The notes under the pieces: generated by a model
Told to the model about the DNA's origin: nothing
Database searches by the model: none
The model's input: the letters and a program-made list of their open reading frames with translations, nothing else
Translations under genes and position numbers: made by a program
In this document: one piece after another, positions 30,571-40,302 of the stretch
How the letters are laid out: each line of letters starts with the position of its first letter
Position numbering within the stretch: the first letter of the stretch is position 1
NCBI RefSeq assembly: GCF_000425425.1
Contig: NZ_AUDK01000006.1
Coordinates: forward strand, 119,830 to 183,829
Reading direction: 5' to 3'
Length of the DNA stretch: 64,000 bases
Source: Flavobacterium daejeonense DSM 17708
GTDB lineage: Bacteria > Bacteroidota > Bacteroidia > Flavobacteriales > Flavobacteriaceae

Positions 30571-31827
30571 ATGAACAAAACATTCAATTTGCTTTTCTTT
30601 ATCAAGAAAAACAAAATCAAAGCCGATGGCACAGCTCCAATCTACTTAAGAATTACTATTGATGGAGTACCCAAAGAAATTTCAGCGAAAAGAAATATTC
30701 AACCAGATAGATGGGATAACAAACTTCAAAAAGTTTTTGGTTCTAGCACTGAGGTTAAAACATTAAATGCTTATCTAAAAACTTTAGAACAACAAGTTTA
30801 CGAAGCGCATCACCAAGTGTTGAAAGATAAAGAACAAGCGACTTCATCAATATTGAAAGCTAAACTACAAGGAACAGATAAAAGGCAAAGAATGCTCGTT
30901 CCTATCTTCCAAGACCACAACAACAAAATAAAAGAATTGGTTGGAAAAGAATACGCTCCAGGAACATTAGAACGCTACACTACTTCTTTGAAACATACTA
31001 TTGAATTCATGAAATGGAAATATAATGTTTCCGATATCGATATTACAAAGATTGATCATGCCTTTATTTCTGATTACGAATTTTGGTTACGAAGCGTTAG
31101 AAACTGTGCTAATAATACAGCGGTGAAATACATCAAGAATTTCAATAAAATTATCAAGATATGTTTGGCCAATGATTGGCTCGATAAAAACCCTTTTGCA
31201 AACTACAAATCAAAAATCAAAGAAGTAGAACGTGTGTACCTCAACGAAGAAGAGATTCAAGCTATAATTGAAAAAGACTTCAAAACCGAAAGGCTATCAT
31301 TAGTTCGTGATATTTTTCTTTTCAGCTGCTTTACTGGTTTGGCATACATCGATGTCAAGAACTTAACGAAGTCGCATATAAGCTACGGTATTGATGGAGA
31401 GAAGTGGATATTCACCCACAGACAAAAAACCGAATCAGCTTCAAAAATTCCAATCCTTCCAGTTACTCAAATGATAATTGATAAATACGAAAGTCATCCG
31501 CAATGTATTAATGAAGATAAGCTGCTTCCCATTCTATCCAACCAAAAAATGAATGCTTATCTAAAAGAAATTGCTGGAGTTTGTGAAATTGAAAAAGAAC
31601 TAACCTTCCATATTGCTCGACACACTTTTGCAACCACCGTAACACTTACTAATGGTGTTCCAATTGAAAGTGTGAGCAAAATGTTAGGTCATAAAAATTT
31701 GAGAACCACTCAACATTATGCTAAGGTTTTGGATAGAAAAGTGAGTGAGGATATGCAGATTTTAAGGGAGAAATTTATCAATTTAAATACTATAAACTCA
31801 TCACATTCAAATAAAAAAGTAAAATAA
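30571..31827 (+). CDS. Tyrosine recombinase (site-specific integrase)
   Basis: A 418-residue integrase of the Bacteroidetes mobile-element type. The N-terminal arm-binding domain (FNLLFFIKKNKIKADGTAPI) and SAM-like core-binding domain (about 105-200) precede the catalytic domain. The catalytic domain shows FTGLAYIDVKNL, HIARHTFAT (His-x-x-Arg near 350) and LGHKNLRTTQHYAKV with the nucleophile Tyr near 388. The usual first catalytic Arg is not in its classical position (FSCFTGLAYID), as in several Bacteroides integrases. It is 250 nt from attL and should catalyse integration and excision of the island at a tRNA 3' end. Confidence 0.95.
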   Translation: MNKTFNLLFFIKKNKIKADGTAPIYLRITIDGVPKEISAKRNIQPDRWDNKLQKVFGSSTEVKTLNAYLKTLEQQVYEAHHQVLKDKEQATSSILKAKLQGTDKRQRMLVPIFQDHNNKIKELVGKEYAPGTLERYTTSLKHTIEFMKWKYNVSDIDITKIDHAFISDYEFWLRSVRNCANNTAVKYIKNFNKIIKICLANDWLDKNPFANYKSKIKEVERVYLNEEEIQAIIEKDFKTERLSLVRDIFLFSCFTGLAYIDVKNLTKSHISYGIDGEKWIFTHRQKTESASKIPILPVTQMIIDKYESHPQCINEDKLLPILSNQKMNAYLKEIAGVCEIEKELTFHIARHTFATTVTLTNGVPIESVSKMLGHKNLRTTQHYAKVLDRKVSEDMQILREKFINLNTINSSHSNKKVK

Positions 31828-31837
31828 TTTATAAAAA

Positions 31838-31869
31838 TGAACATTGTTCAAAAAAAATACATATATTTG
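31838..31869 (+). promoter_or_regulatory. TetR operator and promoter upstream of the regulator gene
   Basis: The palindrome TGAACATTGTTCA (31838-31850) is followed by a TATATTTG -7-like element at 31862-31869, 18 nt before the regulator start. A near-identical palindrome precedes the efflux genes, so the regulator probably represses itself and them. Confidence 0.65.
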
Positions 31870-31886
31870 CAAAGAAAATAATACTT

Positions 31887-32504
31887 ATGAGCGTAGCAGA
31901 TAGAAAAGCAAGAGAAAAAGAAGCATTGAGAGCACTCATTCTAAAAGGAGCAAAAAAGCTTTTTTTGGAAAAAGGAATTGAACAGACTACTATAAGAAAC
32001 ATAGCAGACGAAATTGACTATAGTGTTGGTACTGTCTATGTTTACTTTAAAGATAAGAACGCTATTTTACATGATTTGCATTCTATTGGGTTTCAGGAAT
32101 TGGGTAGTTATTTTAAAGACTTATTTAAAATAGAAGATCCTATGGAACGTCTTCAAAAAATGGGATTCATTTATATCAAATTTGCACTCGAAAATCAAGA
32201 AATGTATGATTTGATGTTTAATGTTAAAGCACCTATGGAATTTTTGGAAAGCTCCAATAATGAAGATTGGAACGAAGGAGTAGTAACGTTTGGACATGTT
32301 AAAAAAACAATTGAGGAATGCATCGATAAAGGACATTTTAAAGGTCACAATATGGAACCGCTTTCGTTTATGATTTGGAGTTTAGTCCACGGTATGTGTT
32401 GCCTCGAAATTCGTCAAAGAACCAAAGGTGTAAAATTCACAAATCCAGATACTATCCTATATGATGGTTACAATGAGTATTTAAAAATAATAGATAAATT
32501 ATAA
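31887..32504 (+). CDS. TetR/AcrR-family transcriptional repressor
   Basis: 205 residues. The N-terminal helix-turn-helix contains LILKGAKKLFLEKGIEQTTIRNIADE and YSVGTVYVYFKDKNAI. The C-terminal ligand-binding half ends with a dimerisation-type helix. It is the first gene of an efflux cluster, and the intergenic sequences on both sides of it carry the same 13-bp palindrome, so it very likely represses its own gene and the tolC-type operon until an efflux substrate binds. Confidence 0.92.
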   Translation: MSVADRKAREKEALRALILKGAKKLFLEKGIEQTTIRNIADEIDYSVGTVYVYFKDKNAILHDLHSIGFQELGSYFKDLFKIEDPMERLQKMGFIYIKFALENQEMYDLMFNVKAPMEFLESSNNEDWNEGVVTFGHVKKTIEECIDKGHFKGHNMEPLSFMIWSLVHGMCCLEIRQRTKGVKFTNPDTILYDGYNEYLKIIDKL

Positions 32505-32510
32505 TTTTTT

Positions 32511-32536
32511 TTGTTCAAAAAAATGAACAATGTTCA
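32511..32536 (+). promoter_or_regulatory. Second TetR operator, in front of the efflux operon
   Basis: TGAACAATGTTCA at 32524-32536 differs from the first operator only at the centre. It is preceded by a further half-site TTGTTCA at 32511-32517. It lies upstream of the ATG chosen for the outer-membrane component, which argues against the earlier in-frame TTG at 32511. Confidence 0.65.
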
Positions 32537-32555
32537 ATTAAAAAACAATGTAATA

Positions 32556-33896
32556 ATGATAAAAAAAGCACTAGTTCTAATAGCAATTTTACTTGAGTAT
32601 CAAGGATATTCGCAAAGTAAGCTGGACGGCTACATCGAAGCCGGACTAAAAAACAACGAAGTTATCAAACAGCATAACTTCGATATTAACAAAAGTATGT
32701 GGGCTTTAAAAGAAGCAGGTTCCTTATTCTACCCTAACGTTTCTTTAAATGGAACTTACACAAAGGCAGAAGGTGGAAGAACCATTGATATCCCTATTGG
32801 AGATATGCTAAATCCGGTATATAGCACCTTGAATCAAATTACAAATTCTAATGCGTTTCCAACTTTAGAAAATCAGTCAGTACTTATTAATCCGGATAAT
32901 TTCTATGATGCAAAAATTCATACTACAATGCCTTTATTGAATTTTGAAATTATCTATAACAAAAGGATTAAAGCCCAACAAACAACTTTACAAAAAATAG
33001 AGTTGGAAATCTACCAAAGAGAATTGGTCAAGGATATAAAAATTGCCTATTACAAGTATTTGCAATCCCTGGAAGGAATAAAAATTTATGAAGATGCTTT
33101 GGCATTGGTTACCGAAAATCAAAGGGTAAACCATTCCTTATTTAAAAATGATAAAATAAACCGTACTGCTGTCTTACGAAGTGATAATGAAGTAGTACGT
33201 ATTGCAGCCAATTTAGAAACTGCAAAACAAGTAAGTGATAATGCCAGAGCCTATTTTAATTTCCTGCTCAATCAAAAACTCGATACACAAATCATGGTTG
33301 ATGAAATCAATGAAAACGTTCCTAGTGCATTAGTCGAAGGAAATACTGAGAACAGAGAAGAATTAAAGAAATTAGACCAAGTAAAAGAATTAAACGAGAA
33401 CATTAATAAACTCACAAAATCACACTGGTTTCCAACATTAAGCGGTTTTGCCGATTTTGGAATACAGGATTTTGATTTTGAAATGAACAAAGATTCACGC
33501 TATTATTTTGCGGGTTTAGGTTTAGAATGGAATATTTTTTCAGGAAATAAAAACAAATACAAGCTAAAACAAGTTGAAGAGGACAATAAAAAAATCAGTT
33601 CACAGATTGACAATGTAAGGCAACAATTATTACTTCAGTTTCAAGTTACACAAAACAATTTGAGATCAGCTTTGGAACAATTCAATGCCAATAAAAATCA
33701 AAAAGAGTCTGCCAAAAAATATAATGACGATATAACCAAATTATATAAAGAAGGCCAGGCCATCTATATTGAACTTCTGGATGCTCAAAATCAATGGGTA
33801 AATGCCCAACTCAATACTAATATAGCACTTTATAATTCGTGGATTGCCTATGCAGAATTAGAAAGAGCCAATGCAACTTTTACCTTAAACCAATAA
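32556..33896 (+). CDS. TolC-family outer-membrane efflux protein
   Basis: 446 residues from the ATG at 32556. An in-frame TTG 45 nt upstream would run through the operator. The N-terminus is a signal peptide (MIKKALVLIAILLEYQGYSQ). The body is the duplicated helical/beta TolC pattern, with long heptad helices (KIAYYKYLQSLEGIKIYEDA; LLQFQVTQNNLRSALEQFNA). It forms the outer-membrane exit duct. The adaptor gene begins 11 nt downstream and the pump gene follows, giving a complete tripartite system. Confidence 0.92.
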   Translation: MIKKALVLIAILLEYQGYSQSKLDGYIEAGLKNNEVIKQHNFDINKSMWALKEAGSLFYPNVSLNGTYTKAEGGRTIDIPIGDMLNPVYSTLNQITNSNAFPTLENQSVLINPDNFYDAKIHTTMPLLNFEIIYNKRIKAQQTTLQKIELEIYQRELVKDIKIAYYKYLQSLEGIKIYEDALALVTENQRVNHSLFKNDKINRTAVLRSDNEVVRIAANLETAKQVSDNARAYFNFLLNQKLDTQIMVDEINENVPSALVEGNTENREELKKLDQVKELNENINKLTKSHWFPTLSGFADFGIQDFDFEMNKDSRYYFAGLGLEWNIFSGNKNKYKLKQVEEDNKKISSQIDNVRQQLLLQFQVTQNNLRSALEQFNANKNQKESAKKYNDDITKLYKEGQAIYIELLDAQNQWVNAQLNTNIALYNSWIAYAELERANATFTLNQ

Positions 33897-33907
33897 AAAT
33901 TAAGATC

Positions 33908-34951
33908 ATGAACAAATCAATAATCATTTCCCTATTCGTATTACCTCTCTTCTTCGCTTGCAAAGAAGAAAAAAAGGAAAACAATCCATTTGAAACTGCG
34001 GATATTATTCCAATTAAAACAGCAACAGTTGAATCATTAGCATTTACCAACAATATAAGTGCTTCGGGTTTAGTAACCACAGAAAACCAAGCTAATTACG
34101 GTTTTAAAATTGGTGGTGTGGTAAGTCGCATTTATGTAGAAGAAGGTCAGTTTTTCAAAAAAGGACAACTTTTAGCCACATTAGATCAAACCGAAATCAA
34201 CGCAGGTTTAAATCAAGCCGATTTAAATTTAAAGAAGTTTGAAAGAGATTATGAACGTGCTAATAATCTATACAAAGACAATGTCTATACGTTGGAACAA
34301 CTTCAAAATACAAAAACAGGTCTTGACATTGCCCAAAAGCAAAAAGATGCAGTAGCTTTTAATTCTCGTCATGCTAAAATATATGCAACTGCTGATGGTT
34401 TTGTCGCTAACAAATTAGCAAATGAAGGTGAAGTTGTTGGTCCTGGGTCTCCAATTTTAGCTATAAACGAAACGTCAAACAACAACAATTACCTGTTGAA
34501 AGTAGGCTTGACTGATAAAGAATGGGCTTCAGTAAAAATAAATCAAAAAGCCTCTGTAACCCTTGACGGATTTCCTGATGAAAAATTTGAAGCTACCGTT
34601 TTTAGAAAGTCGCAAGCGGCAGATGTTGCTCTTGGGTCTTTTCAAATAGAACTAAAACTCAATATGAAAGACCAAAAACCTGCTGTGGGGATGTTTGGAA
34701 AAGCAGAAATACAAACCGATAAAGCCGAAGATTATATGGCCATCCCTTATAATTCCCTTATTGAAGCGGACGGCAACAAAGCCTTTGTATTCGTCGTGGA
34801 AAATAACAAAGTGAAACGTCAACCTATCACCATCAACAAATTTGACAATGATAAGGTGTTTGTAAATGACGGTCTTCAAAAAACAGACCGGATAGTCATT
34901 TCCAACAGCGCCTACCTCAATGAACAATCAACGATAAAGATCATTAAATAA
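33908..34951 (+). CDS. RND efflux periplasmic adaptor (membrane fusion lipoprotein)
   Basis: 347 residues from the ATG at 33908. Earlier in-frame codons overlap the tolC-type gene and give a non-signal N-terminus. MNKSIIISLFVLPLFFACKE is a lipoprotein signal with a Cys at position 18. The barrel-sandwich motif (KIGGVVSRIYVEEGQFFKKG), a helical hairpin, ADGFVANKLANEGEVVGPG and a beta-barrel region follow the HlyD/AcrA plan. It bridges pump and outer-membrane channel. Confidence 0.93.
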   Translation: MNKSIIISLFVLPLFFACKEEKKENNPFETADIIPIKTATVESLAFTNNISASGLVTTENQANYGFKIGGVVSRIYVEEGQFFKKGQLLATLDQTEINAGLNQADLNLKKFERDYERANNLYKDNVYTLEQLQNTKTGLDIAQKQKDAVAFNSRHAKIYATADGFVANKLANEGEVVGPGSPILAINETSNNNNYLLKVGLTDKEWASVKINQKASVTLDGFPDEKFEATVFRKSQAADVALGSFQIELKLNMKDQKPAVGMFGKAEIQTDKAEDYMAIPYNSLIEADGNKAFVFVVENNKVKRQPITINKFDNDKVFVNDGLQKTDRIVISNSAYLNEQSTIKIIK

Positions 34952-34959
34952 CTAACAGT

Positions 34960-37900
34960 ATGAAAATTACAAATTTTTCCGTTAAGAATTATCAGTTTAC
35001 ACTGATTCTCGCTCTTTTGGTGGCTGTGGTAGGAGTCCTTACCTTATTCACGATGCCAAGAGCAGAAGATCCTGCAACACATCCACCAGAATACTTGATT
35101 ACCGTAATTTATCCAGGTACAAGTCCGAAAGATATGGAAGAACAGGTTGTAAAACCAATTGAAAATAAGATTTACGGCTTAGAAAATATCGAAAAGATAC
35201 TCACAACTGTAGAAGATGGCGTAGCCGCTTTTCAGGTAAAATTTAAATACGGAGTGGATGTAGATAATAAATATCAGGAAATCTCTACCGAAATGAATGC
35301 CCTTAAAAGTAGTGAACTACCAAAAGATATTTATCAAATCAAAACGGAAAAAATTTCGTCTTCAGATGTAAAAATTCTTCAGGTAGCTTTGATTTCTGAA
35401 AATGCATCTGACAAAAAACTACGTGATGAAGCGGACAAACTAAAGACAAAAATTGAAAAAATAACCAATCTTAAAGATGTAAAATACAGTGGTATTCCGG
35501 AACAGGAAATCCGTGTGGATTTGAATTTGGAAAAATTAGCACAATTAAGAATCCCATTGAATATTGTGATGGGAAGTTTACAAAGTGAAGCTGCTGATAT
35601 TCCTGGTGGAAGTATTGATATGGATACCAAAGTATTCAATGTAAAAACAAGTGGAAAATTTAAAAATGCAGAAGATGTTGCTAATACGGTTGTTTACAAT
35701 GCTAATGGCAAAATTATCTACATGAAAGATGTGGCTGATGTGAATTACAAATCTGAAGTGCCCTATCACATTACAAGAATTAATGGACATCGTTGCATTT
35801 TGGTTACTGCCGGAATGAAGGACAATGTAAACATTAGTGATGTTCAAAAAGAATATTTACCAATAGTTGATGCGTTTTCTAAAGATTTACCTCAGAACAT
35901 TAAGCTTGTAAAAAACTTTGACCAAGCCGATATGGTATCAAAACGTTTAGGGCATTTAGGTTTTGACTTTGGATTAGCAATTCTTTTGGTTGTTATTACA
36001 TTAATTCCATTAGGAGGGAGAGCATCTCTTATAGTGATGATTTCTATACCCTTATCATTGGCTTTGGGATTAATTGCAATGAATGCTTTAGGGTATTCCT
36101 TAAATCAATTGAGTATTGTGGGCTTGGTCGTTGCTTTAGGGTTGCTGGTTGATGATAGTATTGTAGTTGTAGAAAATATAGAACGTTGGCTCCGTGAAGG
36201 ACATTCTAAAATGGATGCCGTTTTAAAAGGTACAAAGCAAATAAGTGTTGCAGTTGTAGGTACAACGGCTACTTTGGTTATTGCCTTTTTACCTCTGACT
36301 TTTCTTCCAGATACGGCTGGTGAATTTATCAGAAGTTTACCTATGGCGGTAATCACAAGTGTATTAGCTTCTATGATTGTGGCTTTGACCTTGGTTCCGT
36401 TTTTGGGTAGTCGTTTCTTAAAAACACACGAACATGAAGGAGGAAATATATTTCTTCAGTATTTGCAAAAATTCCTTACAAATACATACAAAAACATTAT
36501 GCCTAAAGCACTGAAGTTTCCAAAAACTACGATTGCCATTTCTATATTTTTAAGTGTCATCGCTTTCGGTCTGTTTTCTGTAGCTGGATTTAAGTTATTC
36601 CCAACTTCGGAAAAACCAATGTTTTTAATCAACATAAAAATGCCACTTCAAGCCAATATTTTAGAAAGTGACAGGGTAACTAAAATTGTGGAAACTGAAT
36701 TAAAGAAACACAAAGAGATTGTATATTTTACTTCAAATGTTGGACACGGAAATCCGCAGATTTACTACAATGTACATCCTCAGGACAGAAAATCTGATTT
36801 TGCTCAAATTTTCGTGCAACTAGAAGAAGAAGCAAAACCTTCAGACAAAACCAGTCTTATACAAGAATTGCGCGAAAAATTTAAAACGATGCCTTATGCT
36901 AAAGTTGAAGTAAAAGATTTTGAACAAGGACCACCATTGGAAGCCAACATCGTAGTACGATTATTTGGAGAAGACCAAGAGGTTTTACGCAAATTATCTT
37001 CTAAGGTAGAAACTATTTTGAGAAATCAGGAAGGTACAGTTTACATCAACAACGAGTTAAACACTTATAAAACGGATGTTAAAATAAAAATCAATAAAGA
37101 AAAGGCAAGAACATTGGGTGTACTAACCAGTGAGGTAGACAAAGTAATCCGTCTTGCCGTTGCCGGTTTAACCGTTGGAGATTATATCGATGACCGTGGT
37201 GATGCCAGAAACGTGACCATTACTTTACCAAGAGAGAAATTTTCTAATCTTGATGCGCTGAAAAATTTATATGTAAATAATGTTCAGGGAACACCAATTG
37301 CACTAAATCAAATTGCAACAGTATCTTTTGAAACTGCACCAACAGCTATAAATCACTTTAACAAATCACGCTTTTCAAAAGTCAGTGCTATGACAAAAGA
37401 TGGTTATTTAGCAAATGATTTGTTGGTAGATATTATTCCGAAATTGGATAAATTAGATATGCCAAAAGGGTATTATTACAGACTATCAGGAGAAAAAGAA
37501 TCGGAAGGTGATGCATTAGGAGGTAATTTTCTTGCTGTAATTATATTGAGTACGTTTTTATTCATTGCTGTTTTATTACTACAATTCAAAACATTTAAAG
37601 GAATCATCATTGTTATGTCCATCATTCCGTTAGGCGTTTTAGGAGGAGTATTGTTTTTAATAGCATCAGGAAACCCGATGTCTTTGGTTTCTATTATCGG
37701 TTTCATTGGATTATCAGGAATTCAAGTGAAAAACTCTCTTCTTCTGGTGGATTTTACAAATCAATTAAGACAAGAAGGAAAGTCCATTGATGAAGCCATT
37801 GCAATTGCTGGTGAAACACGTTTTCTTCCAGTAGTATTAACATCAGTCACCGCAATTTGTGGTTTGATTCCTCTGGCAGTAAATCCCAATCCTCAAATAT

Positions 37901-38010
37901 CTCCATTAGCGATTGTATTAATTGGAGGATTGATAAGTTCAACTATTCTGGCAAGAATTGTAACACCAGTAATGTACAAATTGATTCCTCCTAAACTAGA
38001 TGAAGAATAA
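34960..38010 (+). CDS. RND multidrug efflux pump, HAE type
   Basis: 1016 residues, the usual length. There are twelve expected membrane helices with two large periplasmic loops. TM4 carries the proton-relay pair in LVDDSIVVVENIERWL near residue 395, and the terminal repeat is seen in GLSGIQVKNSLLLVDF. The N-terminus (FTMPRAEDPATHPPEYLI) is typical of hydrophobe/amphiphile pumps of this branch rather than metal exporters. It lies 8 nt after the adaptor gene. Substrates cannot be told from sequence. Organic compounds or bile/detergent-like molecules are likelier than metals. Confidence 0.94.
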   Translation: MKITNFSVKNYQFTLILALLVAVVGVLTLFTMPRAEDPATHPPEYLITVIYPGTSPKDMEEQVVKPIENKIYGLENIEKILTTVEDGVAAFQVKFKYGVDVDNKYQEISTEMNALKSSELPKDIYQIKTEKISSSDVKILQVALISENASDKKLRDEADKLKTKIEKITNLKDVKYSGIPEQEIRVDLNLEKLAQLRIPLNIVMGSLQSEAADIPGGSIDMDTKVFNVKTSGKFKNAEDVANTVVYNANGKIIYMKDVADVNYKSEVPYHITRINGHRCILVTAGMKDNVNISDVQKEYLPIVDAFSKDLPQNIKLVKNFDQADMVSKRLGHLGFDFGLAILLVVITLIPLGGRASLIVMISIPLSLALGLIAMNALGYSLNQLSIVGLVVALGLLVDDSIVVVENIERWLREGHSKMDAVLKGTKQISVAVVGTTATLVIAFLPLTFLPDTAGEFIRSLPMAVITSVLASMIVALTLVPFLGSRFLKTHEHEGGNIFLQYLQKFLTNTYKNIMPKALKFPKTTIAISIFLSVIAFGLFSVAGFKLFPTSEKPMFLINIKMPLQANILESDRVTKIVETELKKHKEIVYFTSNVGHGNPQIYYNVHPQDRKSDFAQIFVQLEEEAKPSDKTSLIQELREKFKTMPYAKVEVKDFEQGPPLEANIVVRLFGEDQEVLRKLSSKVETILRNQEGTVYINNELNTYKTDVKIKINKEKARTLGVLTSEVDKVIRLAVAGLTVGDYIDDRGDARNVTITLPREKFSNLDALKNLYVNNVQGTPIALNQIATVSFETAPTAINHFNKSRFSKVSAMTKDGYLANDLLVDIIPKLDKLDMPKGYYYRLSGEKESEGDALGGNFLAVIILSTFLFIAVLLLQFKTFKGIIIVMSIIPLGVLGGVLFLIASGNPMSLVSIIGFIGLSGIQVKNSLLLVDFTNQLRQEGKSIDEAIAIAGETRFLPVVLTSVTAICGLIPLAVNPNPQISPLAIVLIGGLISSTILARIVTPVMYKLIPPKLDEE

Positions 38011-38012
38011 AA

Positions 38013-38306
38013 ATGAATGCTATCCATTATAATATTGAAGACGATGCAATAGTCAATAAATTAAAAGAGACTATCATTTCCAAAATTGACAAAATATATT
38101 GGATGGATACGCTAATTCTAATTGAACCTGAGAAATCAACTTTTAAAAATATTGTAGAGCTTCTGTATGGCTTTTTTAAAGAACACAAACTTGAAATAGA
38201 AGATTTTGTTTACATCTATAATTTTTCAAGCTATAAAGAAAACAATTGGTATTGTGAAAGACTGAAAAGAAAAGGATTAAAACGAATGAGTTCAAATTTT
38301 AAATAA
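38013..38306 (+). CDS. Small hypothetical protein downstream of the efflux pump
   Basis: 97 residues starting 2 nt after the pump's stop codon, so co-transcribed. The sequence is mixed alpha/beta, with WMDTLILIEPEKS and a C-terminus rich in Lys, Arg and aromatic residues. No signal peptide or membrane helix. I do not recognise a family. Its position suggests an accessory of the efflux operon or a carried-along gene. Confidence 0.65.
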   Translation: MNAIHYNIEDDAIVNKLKETIISKIDKIYWMDTLILIEPEKSTFKNIVELLYGFFKEHKLEIEDFVYIYNFSSYKENNWYCERLKRKGLKRMSSNFK

Positions 38307-38354
38307 AAACTAGATAAACATAATTGAAGATATTAATAATCAAAATTTAAGAAA

Positions 38355-39158
38355 ATGAAAAAAACAATTTTAATAACAGGAGCATCATCAGGTTTTGGAT
38401 TGATGTTAGCAAATAAGTTGCACACAGAAGGACACAATGTAATTGGTACTAGTAGAAATGCAGAAAAACTACAAGCCACAGTTCCTTTCAAAGTATTGTC
38501 TCTAGATGTTACAGATGAAAAATCGATTGAAGAATTTACAAAGCAACTATTTGAAACCGTAAAAGAATTAGACGTTCTTGTGAATAATGCAGGTTACATG
38601 CTCACTGGATTAGCAGAGGAGACTTCTACTGAGGCAGGTAAACTTCAATTTGATACTAACTTTTGGGGAACAGTTAATGTTACAAAAGCAATATTACCTT
38701 ATTTCAGAAAACAAGAATTTGGTCAAATTATTACAGTGAGCTCTATGATGGGGCTTATAACAATACCTATGAAGTCAATGTATGCTGCATCCAAACATGC
38801 CTTAGAAGGTTACTTTAAAACATTACGATTTGAGGTAAGTCAATTTAATATTAAGGTGAGTATGATAGAGCCTATGTGGGCAAAAACAAATATTGGCACG
38901 AATATGATTTCTGTTGATGGAAATATAGCAGAATACAAGAACTATAAAGAGCAAGTGAATAAGTATATCAAAAATGGTTTGGCAGAGGGAGATGATCCTT
39001 CTGTAATAGTGGACAAAATTATTAAAGTGATAAATGCCAAAAATCCAAAAATCCGAAACATCGTAGGAAAAATGGCAGGAATGGTGCTGTTCCTTAATAA
39101 TTACGCCTATTCAATGTTTGAAAATGCCATTTATAAAAGTGTAAGATCGGCAAAATAA
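38355..39158 (+). CDS. Short-chain dehydrogenase/reductase
   Basis: A 267-residue classical SDR: TGASSGFG nucleotide-binding motif (residues 7-14), NNAG near 80, catalytic Ser in VSSMMG near 132 and YAASK near 145. The extended C-terminus fits the branch annotated as retinol-dehydrogenase-like oxidoreductases in bacteria. Cytoplasmic NAD(P)-dependent oxidoreductase. It follows the efflux operon by 48 nt and may act on a hydrophobic compound that the pump also handles. That link is inference. Confidence 0.9.
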   Translation: MKKTILITGASSGFGLMLANKLHTEGHNVIGTSRNAEKLQATVPFKVLSLDVTDEKSIEEFTKQLFETVKELDVLVNNAGYMLTGLAEETSTEAGKLQFDTNFWGTVNVTKAILPYFRKQEFGQIITVSSMMGLITIPMKSMYAASKHALEGYFKTLRFEVSQFNIKVSMIEPMWAKTNIGTNMISVDGNIAEYKNYKEQVNKYIKNGLAEGDDPSVIVDKIIKVINAKNPKIRNIVGKMAGMVLFLNNYAYSMFENAIYKSVRSAK

Positions 39159-39205
39159 AGTAAATTTATTCTGCCCATCAAATAATTTATAAATCTAAAA
39201 ACAAG

Positions 39206-40231
39206 ATGGTTGAATCGAAAAAAATATCAAGACGAGAATTAATTAAACAAGGTGGTCTTGCTTTATCAGTTTTAGCTTTACCTTTTCCATTAATAACATT
39301 TCCAAATTTTAACGATATGACAGATAACAAAAATTTTGACGTAATCATTGTTGGCGGAAGCTATGCAGGGCTTTCAGCAGCAATGGCTTTGGGACGATCA
39401 TTAAGAAACGTTCTAATTATTGATAGCGGTTTGCCTTGTAATAGACAAACACCACATTCACATAACTTCATTACGCAAGACGGAGAAAAACCAAGCGTTA
39501 TTGCAGAAAAAGCAAAAAAGCAAGTGTTGCAATACGATACAGTAAAATTCATAACTGACCTTGCTGTTAATGGAACAAAAACCGATAAAGGATTTGAGAT
39601 TTCAACTCAGTCAGGAAAAGTATTTTCAGCTAAAAAGCTCATTTTTGCAACAGGATTAAAAGATAAAATACTAAACATCAAGGGATTTTCTGAATGTTGG
39701 GGAATTTCAGTTCTTCATTGTCCCTATTGCCACGGATATGAAGTGAAAAATCAAAAAACAGGAATTTTTGCAAATGGATACGGTGCATTTCATCTGGCTC
39801 GACTCATTAGTAACTGGACAAAAGACTTGACAATATTTACTAATGGCAAATCAGAATTGACACAAGAGCAAACTGATGAAATCAAAAGACACAATATTTC
39901 AATTGTTGAAAAAGAAATTACCTCATTGAAACACCAAAACGGAGAAGTTGAAGAAATAATTTTTTCTGACAATTCAACTTTTCAATTAAAAGCTATCTAC
40001 TCAAGACCTCCTTTTGAACAACACTGTAAAATCCCCGAATTATTGGGTTGTGAATTGACCGAACAAGGGCTTATCAAAGTAGATGCGTTTCAGAAAACAA
40101 CAGTAGATAATATATTCGCTTGTGGTGACAGTACTAATCCTCTTCGTGCTGTATCATATGCTGTATCAACAGGAAATAATACAGGAGTGTTTTTGAATAA
40201 TGCTATGGCAGAAGAAGAATTTTCAAAATAA
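39206..40231 (+). CDS. FAD-dependent thioredoxin-reductase-like oxidoreductase with Tat-like N-terminus
   Basis: 341 residues. VIIVGGSYAGLSAAMALGRS (from about residue 47) binds FAD, CPYCHGYE carries the redox pair Cys172/Cys175, and CGDS near the C-terminus closes the FAD site. This is the thioredoxin-reductase-like group common in Bacteroidetes, not canonical TrxB. It begins with a twin-arginine-like leader (SRRELIKQGG then a hydrophobic stretch ending near residue 33), so it may work outside the cytoplasm. That would be unusual for this family. Confidence 0.85.
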   Translation: MVESKKISRRELIKQGGLALSVLALPFPLITFPNFNDMTDNKNFDVIIVGGSYAGLSAAMALGRSLRNVLIIDSGLPCNRQTPHSHNFITQDGEKPSVIAEKAKKQVLQYDTVKFITDLAVNGTKTDKGFEISTQSGKVFSAKKLIFATGLKDKILNIKGFSECWGISVLHCPYCHGYEVKNQKTGIFANGYGAFHLARLISNWTKDLTIFTNGKSELTQEQTDEIKRHNISIVEKEITSLKHQNGEVEEIIFSDNSTFQLKAIYSRPPFEQHCKIPELLGCELTEQGLIKVDAFQKTTVDNIFACGDSTNPLRAVSYAVSTGNNTGVFLNNAMAEEEFSK

Positions 40232-40302
40232 CAATAATAGCTGCATATAATCTGCTGCTGGCGTTAACCGTCAGCAGCAAGCAATTTTTAAATCAATTCA
40301 GT

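Noticed and set aside
34652..36356. Minus-strand open frames (34652-34927, 35379-35639, 35578-35847, 36105-36356)
   Set aside because: All are antisense to the adaptor and RND pump genes, whose family motifs are unbroken.
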